Both the position numbers and the translations under genes were made by a program. Under the pieces are notes generated by a model. That model was not told the origin of the DNA. It made no database searches and saw only the letters and a list, made by a program, of their open reading frames with translations. Positions 11,001 through 17,782 of a stretch of DNA of 64,000 nt are shown here, piece by piece. Within the stretch, counting starts at the first letter, position 1. Each line of letters begins with the position of its first letter. This DNA is from Acidobacterium sp. S8 (GTDB taxonomy: Bacteria; Acidobacteriota; Terriglobia; Terriglobales; Acidobacteriaceae): NCBI RefSeq assembly GCF_009765985.1, contig NZ_LMUM01000027.1:206435-270434 (forward strand), given 5' to 3'.

Positions 11001-12265
11001 ATGAATCCGACCTGGAATAGTGGAGAGCGGGATAGATCGCGTTCAACGACCAGTTCGGTCAGTAATGTTTCGAAAGGGACATCCGCATTATCTAAAGATT
11101 CGAGGACGGTCGCGCGTACCCGTTTAAGCAACTCTCTCGTTGTGATCCCGGCGGGCAACTCCGTGCGGAGAACATGGGTATTGATAAAGCAGCCAACAAG
11201 ATGTTCAAGCTCGGAATGAGTGCGCGTTGAAACCGGCGTACCCACCACAATGTCTCTCTGTGCCGTGTAACGAAAGAGCAGCGCTTTGAAGACTGTCAGT
11301 AACACCATGAAGGGCGTGGCACCTTCCTGCCATGCCAGTGTTCTCAATGTCTGCGACGTGTGTTCGCCAAGCTGAAAGCGGTGCAGCTTTCCTTCATACG
11401 TAGTCGACGCAGAACGCTGGTAGTCTAGCGGAAGGTCGAGGTACCGCGGAGAGCCCTTCAACTTGCTCTTCCAATAGTCTATTTGCGACGACAGTTGCCG
11501 GGCGGTTCGCTGCTCGCGCTCCCAGAGCGCATAGTCGCTGTACTGAATCGGAAGTTTCGGCGAACGAAGGGCGCGTCCTTGCGCGATTGCATCAGAGATG
11601 GACTTCAACTCATCGAAGAAAATACCTATCGACCAGGCATCGCAGATAATGTGGTGCATGGTAAGAACGACGAGATGCTCATTCTCGGAGCAGCGGATCA
11701 GGGCAACACGGAGTAGCGGAGCCTTTTCCAGATCGAACTGCCATTTTGAGGTCGTCTGAATGAAGTCGTTGCAAGCGTTTTCCTTCTCGTGATCTGCAAG
11801 ATCGATGAAATCATGAAATTCGAGTTGGGGACGGAGATCATGCTGAATATCCTGAATCGGCGCGCCGTCCTGCTCTATGAACCGCGTCTTAAGAATTTCG
11901 TGCCGTTCTACGAGAACACGAAGGGCCAACTCCAAAACAATCCGATCTATCGGCTCAAGTATTAAATAGGAAGCCGTGATGTTATAAGCGGTCGTTCCGG
12001 GATCGAAATTTTGAAGGAACCAGAAGCGTTCTTGTGCAAAAGACAGTGGCGCACCATCAGTGATGGTCGGTCGCTTAGAAATCGTCAATGCCTGCTTGGC
12101 TGATGAGCGCAGTGAGAGAAGGAGCTCCGGCTTGTAGATGCTGATCCTTTTTTCGAGATCGGCAGTAAGCCGGCCCTTTGGGGCGCTGCAGCGTAACCGA
12201 TCGCCTTCGACAAAAAGGCGAACATCCAGCGCACGCAATTCCGAAAGCAGTTGTTCCGCGCTCAT
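8030..12265 (-). CDS. Terminal NRPS module: TubC-like docking, C, A (glycine-type), PCP, thioesterase
   Basis: A 1,411-aa termination module. Residues 1-55 resemble the TubC N-terminal docking domain. The C domain (about 70-500) carries HHIICDA at 204-210, where Ala replaces the usual Gly of HHxxxDG. The A domain (about 530-1030) has YTSGSTGKPKG and NLYGPTETTIW. Its specificity residues read D-I-L-Q-L-G-L-I-W-K, which matches the glycine code as I recall it. The PCP has its Ser in FFELGGHSL. The C-terminal TE has GGYCVGG: the nucleophile elbow carries Cys1224 (codon 8594-8596) in place of Ser, and the likely catalytic His1373 is in PGDHITIL. The gene converges on the NRPS-PKS pair and overlaps the ABC ATPase gene by 4 nt. 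A G-rich stretch just before the ATG can serve as ribosome binding site. It is expected to accept the PKS product, add glycine and release the chain. Confidence 0.95.
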   Translation of the reverse strand: MSAEQLLSELRALDVRLFVEGDRLRCSAPKGRLTADLEKRISIYKPELLLSLRSSAKQALTISKRPTITDGAPLSFAQERFWFLQNFDPGTTAYNITASYLILEPIDRIVLELALRVLVERHEILKTRFIEQDGAPIQDIQHDLRPQLEFHDFIDLADHEKENACNDFIQTTSKWQFDLEKAPLLRVALIRCSENEHLVVLTMHHIICDAWSIGIFFDELKSISDAIAQGRALRSPKLPIQYSDYALWEREQRTARQLSSQIDYWKSKLKGSPRYLDLPLDYQRSASTTYEGKLHRFQLGEHTSQTLRTLAWQEGATPFMVLLTVFKALLFRYTAQRDIVVGTPVSTRTHSELEHLVGCFINTHVLRTELPAGITTRELLKRVRATVLESLDNADVPFETLLTELVVERDLSRSPLFQVGFILQNTPMAAAFNVVQGGTTFDMTLYMWESNGLIGGCVEYNSSLFDPETISCFADCYVTLAFEMAAQPDSPMERISLLTPAQEERWFGKYNGEQTAIPNLCTHAWIEEQAEKTPDAIAVVFEQEELSYRELSERSNRLARRLRALGVGPNRLVAICLDRSLDLVVALLAVWKAGGAYVPLDPEFPMKRLAFMLEDSAATVLVTESRLLEKLPQALPAMICLDREVKTLQRESNAPLDLTVTPDDLAYVLYTSGSTGKPKGVKIAHRSLVNFLFSMQKLPGIDSTDRLLSVTTLSFDIAGLELYLPLVSGAQVVISPRATTLDGTALMNLMRDSKITLMQATPMTWRLLLEAGWKGTPGLKVLCGGEALTRDLADQLVATGSEVWNLYGPTETTIWSTRWRVTPQNERVPIGLPIANTTVDVLDEYGHPMPIGVSGELYIGGDGLAQGYLLRDELISERFIHSTFHDGQRLYRTGDLARRLPGGELECLGRVDHQVKLRGYRIELGEIEAALERHPAISQAVVVMREDRVNDQRLTAYITTTEVGIPEVAELRKELQSLLPGYMVPSAFVQLNAFPLTPNRKVDRKALAAPEYRPRFVSDDSGRIGHLGTIEQTAPDDDDLSRSRYVPPSSHVEFVMTEIWRDVLNIDRVGVLDNFFELGGHSLSAAKLVSRLRAALGMDLPLRCVFIDPTIAGLSRHIAYDPATREYRYTSEIPKWNCLVPAQPKGTRIPLFFVAGYQNPDDTLMILSRLIPNLGMDQPVFGFRPRWVEGNNEGYTSVEEMAREFLKELRAVQPKGPYLLGGYCVGGIAALEIGRLLMKEGEEVKLMVFLDTERPTTMRIFLTDLYFLRQRISHIQDVLLEILRGGDRSRVQILRDLLRRKFKIASSQETREADHFYQTKVRYRRLLYSYPPKQYPGRITLILNETLARVDKDLGWTGIAQEGLEVHASPGDHITILTKHNKELAQVILKSIDKALGEPSLQESRAEVGLA

Positions 12266-12501
12266 AGCTTCCCACCCCAGGGTATCTACAATTCAAAATC
12301 TATCTAGGGGGGATACTCAGGGGGGAACTAGTTAGATAAAGCCACTTATCGTTCGGATCGACCGTGTCAAGTCCAGCTAAAGAAACGATATATGAATATG
12401 GTCCGTTGGACAATAAAAAACCCGGGCCTCGCTGTGTTTGTGACTGCATTGATTGCTCGTGCCATCTTATCAAAAAGATCGCTCGATCCAATACTAGCGC
12501 C
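12266..12501. other. Intergenic region between PPTase and terminal NRPS genes
   Basis: 236 bp with lower GC than its flanks. On the minus strand it holds a perfect TTGACA hexamer (12370 to 12365) with only a weak -10 candidate (TAAGTG) 16 bp downstream, and a G-rich Shine-Dalgarno candidate just before the NRPS start. The small open frames here show no recognisable protein features. Confidence 0.5.
12343..12370 (-). promoter_or_regulatory. Candidate promoter for the NRPS-ABC operon
   Basis: Minus-strand TTGACA at 12370-12365, then a 16-bp spacer and TAAGTG at 12348-12343. The -35 is perfect but the -10 matches TATAAT poorly, so this is tentative. It lies about 80 bp upstream of the NRPS start codon. 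Confidence 0.3.
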
Positions 12502-13125
12502 TCATTTCCACCACGCAATTGCCAATATCCAGGGATCGGTTAAGACGCGCCAATTTACGATTCGGCCACAATTTGTTGTCGCCGTCTGCGAGGATCGTGC
12601 GACTGCAACATCACAAAAATCCAGGAAGACTTGATCATGTGGATAGACAGCCTTGAATACCGCTTCTTTGATGGAAAAGAGCGCTTTGTCTCCGTAGGGA
12701 AGATCGGAAAAGGCCGTCAGTTCATCGGCAGAGGTCACAATCTCGGTTACCCCGTTAGGTAAGGGTCTTGGCGGTTCAATATCGACGCCGATGCCGCCAA
12801 AATTGTTTGCCGGTCCAGCTATCGCAGCAGCAAACTGCGCATCATGCGTGATGGAACCGACTAGGCTGGCTGGCCAGACTGGGTACCGCTGCGGGGATCG
12901 GGGAATCTCCACAGTAGGCGAGCCGAGCTCTTTACACAGAAGGCGCGCAAGATCGCGACCCGCTCCGCTCGCCCGTCGCACAGAAATTACTGCCCGATCA
13001 AGGCCGCTGGCTTCGAGCGGTGTCAGTCGCTCCTCATCACCGGGAACAATGGCACGTACCGCGCCCAGGCAACCCGCCGGCAACTGCTCATCCAGAAAGC
13101 GCTTTAATGCTTCTGTATCTATCAC
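12502..13125 (-). CDS. 4'-phosphopantetheinyl transferase (EntD/Sfp type)
   Basis: A 207-aa enzyme that transfers phosphopantetheine from CoA to carrier-domain serines, switching the NRPS and PKS from apo to holo form. The family motifs are in order: GSITHD (residues about 90-95), GIGVDIEP (about 110-117, Asp for Mg2+) and the F-S-x-K-E-A-x-F-K block as LFSIKEAVFKAVYP (about 150-163). The WPASLVGSITH layout is closer to EntD than to AcpS. It sits 236 bp upstream of the terminal NRPS in the same direction, so it is probably the dedicated activator of this cluster. The start ATG at 13125 gives a full-length protein for the family. Confidence 0.92.
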   Translation of the reverse strand: MIDTEALKRFLDEQLPAGCLGAVRAIVPGDEERLTPLEASGLDRAVISVRRASGAGRDLARLLCKELGSPTVEIPRSPQRYPVWPASLVGSITHDAQFAAAIAGPANNFGGIGVDIEPPRPLPNGVTEIVTSADELTAFSDLPYGDKALFSIKEAVFKAVYPHDQVFLDFCDVAVARSSQTATTNCGRIVNWRVLTDPWILAIAWWK

Positions 13126-13410
13126 GAGTACGAAAGAAGGGAACCACGCTTACGATCCGCGTAATGTTCGAATTCAGATTAGCATTTCTCCTGAATTGAA
13201 TTCACGAAGCAGAACGGTTTTATTGGCATCGCTCGTCACCAGGAAATATACGTACGAGTCGCGTCCACTTCGCACTAGCCACCGAGCTTATGTTTACTGA
13301 AGATACAACCACTCAGTAATCGAAGCTTATCTGTACTCTGCTGCAGCGCTGCGGGAAGCAGCTTTACTCTTGATATTCTGCGGTGTCGTGGTACGGTGTG
13401 AACAGCAAAT

Positions 13411-14142
13411 ATGCCCCACCGAGTAAGGAAACACACCTTTAATTATTCAGGTTATCGGAGCAAGCCGCACACCTTAGGGATTTTGGCTAAGTCGATCTTT
13501 GCCTGTACTACGGGCGTCTTCCTTTGCAGTTTGCCGGTCTTTACATGTCACGGTCAACAGACGACGCCAGATGCAGCAGTGGTGCAGCCCGGTGCACCGG
13601 GAACTCCAAGCAGGCGCCTCCCTCCCTCTACACCCGCCGTAGTGCCGCAGCGCTCGCAGGCAGATATCGAATTCATGCAGGGCATGATTATGCATCATTC
13701 ACAGGCAGTGGAGATGACGGCCCTGATTTCATCGCGGACAGAGAATAAAGAAATTCGTGCCCTTGGCGCGCGCATCAGTCTTTCGCAGAGCGACGAGATG
13801 AAGTTTATGAAGCGTTGGCTCGTTTCGCGTAATGAGCCCGTCTCGATGTCGATGCCTGGGATGCCGGAAATGGATAAGAGTGGCAGTTCAATGCGCATGC
13901 CGGGGATGCTGACGCCAGAGCAGATGAATGCACTGCAGCAGGCTAGAGGTGCGGAATTTGATCGGGAGTTCCTAACGGGAATGATTCAGCACCACAAAGG
14001 GGCTTTGGTAATGGTAAAAGACCTATTTGATACGCCCGGTGCCGGCCAGGACGCTGAGTTGTTCGACTTTGCTACGGATGCGGATAACACGCAGCGTGCT
14101 GAGATCAGGATTATGGAAAACATGTTGAAGGAGAAACGATGA
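13411..14142 (+). CDS. Secreted DUF305 protein with methionine-rich insert
   Basis: A 243-aa protein with a long N-terminal signal region (hydrophobic core GVFLCSLPVF, likely cleavage near CHGQQ) and a Pro-rich linker. Two DUF305-type helical repeats follow, each with a His-His pair: GMIMHHSQAVEM and GMIQHHKGALVM. Between them lies a Met-rich stretch (SMSMPGMPEM, then SSMRMPGM). DUF305 proteins are four-helix ferritin-like folds, and cyanobacterial CopM, a DUF305 protein, binds copper. The Met and His content makes a periplasmic metal-binding role plausible but unproven. Its stop overlaps the start of the next gene by 4 nt (ATGA), so the two are co-translated. The first 20 residues are atypical for a signal peptide, so a later start is possible. 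Confidence 0.88.
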   Translation: MPHRVRKHTFNYSGYRSKPHTLGILAKSIFACTTGVFLCSLPVFTCHGQQTTPDAAVVQPGAPGTPSRRLPPSTPAVVPQRSQADIEFMQGMIMHHSQAVEMTALISSRTENKEIRALGARISLSQSDEMKFMKRWLVSRNEPVSMSMPGMPEMDKSGSSMRMPGMLTPEQMNALQQARGAEFDREFLTGMIQHHKGALVMVKDLFDTPGAGQDAELFDFATDADNTQRAEIRIMENMLKEKR

Positions 14143-16142
14143 ACCGAAAGCAGGCTCTCGCTTTTCGTTTGTTTGGTGTAGCTTTTTCAGTCGCGGTGAT
14201 GTATTTCAATGTGGGCCCTCTGCGCGCGCAGGCACCCACCGCCCCTGCGGCTAAGCCCGCTCCAGCCGAAGAAAACCCGTTTGCGCCCCAACCAGCAACA
14301 CCGCTGCCGCCTGGAATGACCGGCTCGACAACGAATGATCCGCGCGTAGGCCTGAAACCCGGGCTTTACGATGCGGGTGAAGCTGCGATGGGCATGGAAC
14401 ACATCGCATTCCTGAGGAAGCCGGACGCATTTCAGTTATCTTCGAATCAGCCAGATGATCCTGCTGTCCAGAAGACACTGGGTATGCTCGGTATTGGCAA
14501 TAGCGCCAAAATTCCAAAGCCGATGCAACTAGTGATTGCGCAGCTTGCCTTTGCGAATTCAGATTTCGCCTTTCAGGGAACCCACTTGTTCCAGGGCAAT
14601 TTTTATGGTGTGAATTTCTACGATATTTCAAATCCGGCGAAGATATCGCTGGTTACATCATTGGTCTGCCCGGGCGGCCAAGGCGATGTCTCGGTCCACG
14701 GAAATCTACTTTTCATGTCGGTGGAGATGCCGAACGGACGGTTGGATTGCGGGAGCCAGGGCTTCCCGCCATTGCCTCCACCCGAACCCGGCCATGAGAA
14801 AGACCGCAGGCTGCCGGTCGCGAGCCCGGATCGTTTTCGCGGTGTGAGAATTTTCGATATTTCAGACATCAGGAATCCAAAGCAGGTGGCGGCAGTGCAA
14901 ACTTGCCGCGGATCACACACGCACACGCTGGTTGAGGATCCAAACGACAAGGATAACGTCTATATCTATGTTTCTGGAACATCCTTCGTGCGACAACCAG
15001 AAGAGCTCGCAGGTTGTTCCGGTGAGGCTCCGGATAAAGATCCGAACACGTCTCTATTTCGAATCGATGTGATCAAGGTTCCGATTGCGGATCCATCGCA
15101 GGCCAAGGTGATTTCAAGCCCGCGGGTGTTTATTGATCCACGCACCGGTGCTCTCAATGGCCTGAACAACGGAGGAAGCCACGACCAGGGAGCAGAGAAA
15201 CCTGCGGACACCAACCAATGCCACGACATTACCGTCTATTCGGCCATCGGACTTGCTGCCGGCGCGTGTTCTGGAAACGGTATCCTGCTCGATATTAAAG
15301 ACCCGGTGAATCCAAAACGTGTGGACGCCGTAAATGACCCGAATTACTCGTATTGGCATTCGGCATCATTTTCGAACGATGGAACTAAGGTGGTGTTCAC
15401 CGACGAATGGGGAGGCGGCCTTCAACCACGTTGCCGTCCAACGGATCCGATCAAGTGGGGTGCTGACGCGATCTTCAATCTGAAAGACGACAAGCTCTCG
15501 CTTGCGAGCTACTATAAAATGCCTGCTGCGCAGACTGAAACCGAGAACTGCGTCGCCCACAATGGATCGCTGATACCAATTCCTGGACGCGACATTGAAG
15601 TCCAGGCCTGGTATCAGGGCGGCATCTCGGTAATGGACTTCACAGATGCGGCACATCCCTTCGAAATCGCCTATTTCGATCGTGGACCGATCGATTCCAA
15701 GACGGTCATCTTGGGCGGAGACTGGTCCGCGTATTGGTACAACGGTTACATCTACGGGTCAGAGATCGCGCGTGGATTAGACGTATTCAAGCTCGTGCCG
15801 AGCAAATTTTTGACGCAGAACGAGATTGATGCGGCCAATCTGATCCAGTTCAGTGAGCTCAACGTGCAGAATCAAAACCAGATTATCTGGCCCTCTCGAC
15901 TGATTGTTGCGCATGCTTACCTGGATCAGTTGGAAAGATCCCATGCGCTGCCGTCAAAGCAGATCAAATCTCTCAATAAAGCAATCGGACACGCGGAGAA
16001 ATCGCATCTGGGCAAAAAAGATGTGGCAAAGCTTAGCAGCAAGGCAACGTCTGTGGAGTCAGAGGCGTCAGCGGCAAAGAATCCTGAAGATGGTAAGCGA
16101 CTGCATGCGCTATCACTGATATTGCAGAATCCGACGGTCTGA
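14139..16142 (+). CDS. Secreted LVIVD-repeat-like beta-propeller protein
   Basis: A 667-aa exported protein. An N-terminal signal sequence ends near LRAQAP and is followed by an Ala/Pro-rich linker. The body contains repeated blades of the kind NFYGVNFYDISNPAKI, RIFDISDIRNPKQV and SVMDFTDAAHPFEI, matching LVIVD (choice-of-anchor-like) repeats of surface proteins. It also has GSHTHT, several Cys residues and a Lys/Ala-rich helical C-terminus of about 100 residues. DUF305 proteins are often encoded next to LVIVD proteins, and here the start overlaps the DUF305 stop by 4 nt. The biochemical role is not known. The two probably work together outside the cytoplasm. Start chosen at the coupled ATG. 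Confidence 0.82.
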   Translation: MNRKQALAFRLFGVAFSVAVMYFNVGPLRAQAPTAPAAKPAPAEENPFAPQPATPLPPGMTGSTTNDPRVGLKPGLYDAGEAAMGMEHIAFLRKPDAFQLSSNQPDDPAVQKTLGMLGIGNSAKIPKPMQLVIAQLAFANSDFAFQGTHLFQGNFYGVNFYDISNPAKISLVTSLVCPGGQGDVSVHGNLLFMSVEMPNGRLDCGSQGFPPLPPPEPGHEKDRRLPVASPDRFRGVRIFDISDIRNPKQVAAVQTCRGSHTHTLVEDPNDKDNVYIYVSGTSFVRQPEELAGCSGEAPDKDPNTSLFRIDVIKVPIADPSQAKVISSPRVFIDPRTGALNGLNNGGSHDQGAEKPADTNQCHDITVYSAIGLAAGACSGNGILLDIKDPVNPKRVDAVNDPNYSYWHSASFSNDGTKVVFTDEWGGGLQPRCRPTDPIKWGADAIFNLKDDKLSLASYYKMPAAQTETENCVAHNGSLIPIPGRDIEVQAWYQGGISVMDFTDAAHPFEIAYFDRGPIDSKTVILGGDWSAYWYNGYIYGSEIARGLDVFKLVPSKFLTQNEIDAANLIQFSELNVQNQNQIIWPSRLIVAHAYLDQLERSHALPSKQIKSLNKAIGHAEKSHLGKKDVAKLSSKATSVESEASAAKNPEDGKRLHALSLILQNPTV

Positions 16143-16657
16143 TAGTTGTCATGAAGAGGGTTTCAAGCAGAAGCTATCCAAACTGAATTGATTTGACCGG
16201 TTTCGTCCATACCCGCTCTCAGAGGCGATCACAGTTGTTCGTGAAATAGGTGATCGCTCTTGAGAGAACGGATCTCGATATGCGCTCGAGCGAATGAGGT
16301 GTGGCCGCTTCGGCTCGCGGTATCGACTGGCATTGGTAAATTGTTCCCCTACAAGCTGACCTCGAATTTCCTACCTATAAACCTGGTCTCCCACATTCGG
16401 TTTGAATCTTATATGCCGGACAGGACATCGTTAAAGATGCGTTAGCTGTTGACGCGGGAAGGTTCGTCCATTGTCCGACTCGCAAATCGATATCAGTGGA
16501 CCACTTGGTTTTAGCGGGTTCTTTTCTCTGATTCCAAATGAGATAATGGAATGAGAGCAATCGGACGGCGTTAGCTGTAAGGACAACCGTAGCTTGCACT
16601 TTGTCAAACGCCAGTCTTTCGATTCGTCGGGCATACAACGCTTAAGGTCAGGGAGAT
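16143..16657. other. 515-bp region upstream of methionine synthase, no convincing gene
   Basis: No ORF with protein-like features. It contains a strong imperfect hairpin (separate entry). An AGGGAG ribosome binding site lies just before the ATG at 16658. I looked for a SAM, SAH or cobalamin riboswitch, which would make sense before a B12-dependent methionine synthase, but recognised no conserved core by eye. Confidence 0.5.
16216..16266. repeat. Long imperfect inverted repeat (17-bp arms, 17-nt loop)
   Basis: Arms 16216-16232 and 16250-16266 pair at 14 Watson-Crick positions with two G-T wobbles and one mismatch. The loop is 17 nt. No T-run follows, so a classical intrinsic terminator is not supported. 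It lies 73 bp after the LVIVD stop and could stabilise that mRNA's 3' end or act as a protein-binding palindrome. Confidence 0.6.
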
Positions 16658-17782
16658 ATGAATACAGTCGGCCAGCATCCTCTTCAAAAGATCCTCGAAA
16701 GCCGAATCGCCATTATTGACGGCGCGATGGGAACGACGATCCGCACCTACAACATGAAGGAAGCTGACATCCGTGGAGACCGCTTCAAGGATTCACGAAA
16801 AGACCTGCTGAACAACGGCGACCTTTTCACGCTGACTCAGCCGGAGATGATCGGCGATATCCATCGCCGATTTCTGGAGGCTGGTGCCGACATCATCGAG
16901 ACGAACACGTTCGGTGCGACTAGCATCTCCCAGAGCGAATTCTTCGTAGACGATCCGCGGGAGCACGGCGGCCGAAAGGACCCTGCGTTCTATCAAAAGA
17001 TCATCGACGATCCCTTCCTGAACGACCTTGCATGGGAGATCAATGAGCAGTCGGCGCGGCAGTGCCGAAACTGGGCTGATCGTCTCTCAAACGAAACTTC
17101 GCGTCAACGGTTCGTAGCGGGCGCACTGGGACCTCTTACCGTATCTCTTTCGAACTCGCCCGATGCCGATGATCCAGGCTTTAGGGTGATCACCTTCGAT
17201 CAGGTTAAGTCTGCCTACGCACATCAGGCGCGTGCTCTCATCGCAGGTGGTGCAGACCTTCTCCTGATAGAAACAATCTTCGATTCACTGAATGCGAAGG
17301 CGGCACTCGTCGCTATCCGTGACGTGTTCGATCAGGATGGCCACGAATTGCCTGTGATGATCTCTGCGGCAGTGGGTCGCGGCGGAGAAACCATGATCTC
17401 CGCACAAACGGTTGAGGCGTTCTGGAATGCGGTGCGCCATGCAAAGCCTCTATCGGTCGGACTGAACTGCTCTCTTGGCCCTGATCTGATGTATCCGTTC
17501 CTGGAAGAGCTTTCAGAGAAGGCGGACGCGGCGATCTCCTGCTATCCGAACGCAGGTCTGCCAAACCCGCTCTCCCCGACGGGCTTCGATCTGGAGCCGC
17601 CTGACATGGCGCGCTATCTGGGTGACTTTGCGCGAGGTGGACTGATTAATATTGCCGGCGGGTGCTGCGGCAACACGCCCGAGCATATCGCGGCTATCGC
17701 CAAAGCTCTGGATGGCCTGCCACCGCGCAGGCTCAGGGCGGACTCGGAAGTCGAATCCTACGTAAGCGAGAGCACAGTATGA
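16658..17782 (+). CDS. metH: Methionine synthase, homocysteine-binding module (split MetH, N-terminal part)
   Basis: A 374-aa Zn-dependent homocysteine S-methyltransferase domain equivalent to the first module of MetH. It opens with [12 protein letters not shown]. The zinc cysteines are Cys271 (GLNCSLGP) and Cys336/Cys337 ([10 protein letters not shown]). It ends soon after the barrel, where E. coli MetH would continue into the pterin module. The stop overlaps the ATG of the next gene by 4 nt (ATGA), so both polypeptides should be made together and form one functional cobalamin-dependent enzyme: homocysteine plus methyl-tetrahydrofolate gives methionine. The overlap geometry looks like an evolved gene split rather than a sequencing frameshift. 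An AGGGAG ribosome binding site precedes the start. Confidence 0.92.
   Translation: MNTVGQHPLQKILESRIAIIDGAMGTTIRTYNMKEADIRGDRFKDSRKDLLNNGDLFTLTQPEMIGDIHRRFLEAGADIIETNTFGATSISQSEFFVDDPREHGGRKDPAFYQKIIDDPFLNDLAWEINEQSARQCRNWADRLSNETSRQRFVAGALGPLTVSLSNSPDADDPGFRVITFDQVKSAYAHQARALIAGGADLLLIETIFDSLNAKAALVAIRDVFDQDGHELPVMISAAVGRGGETMISAQTVEAFWNAVRHAKPLSVGLNCSLGPDLMYPFLEELSEKADAAISCYPNAGLPNPLSPTGFDLEPPDMARYLGDFARGGLINIAGGCCGNTPEHIAAIAKALDGLPPRRLRADSEVESYVSESTV

Noticed and set aside
12415-12440. Possible terminator (CCCGGG beside an A/T run) after the PPTase gene
   Set aside because: The GC block is a short self-palindrome with no room for a loop, so no real stem can be formed.
12392-12634. 80-codon plus-strand ORF across the PPTase 3' end
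   Set aside because: No protein-like features; it overlaps the C-terminus of the PPTase in antisense.
16260-16445. 61-codon ORF in the metH leader
   Set aside because: Starts inside the hairpin, uses a TTG start, and has no recognisable motif or ribosome binding site.
16267-16657. Possible SAM, SAH or cobalamin riboswitch
   Set aside because: No conserved core could be recognised by eye; a covariance-model search would be needed.
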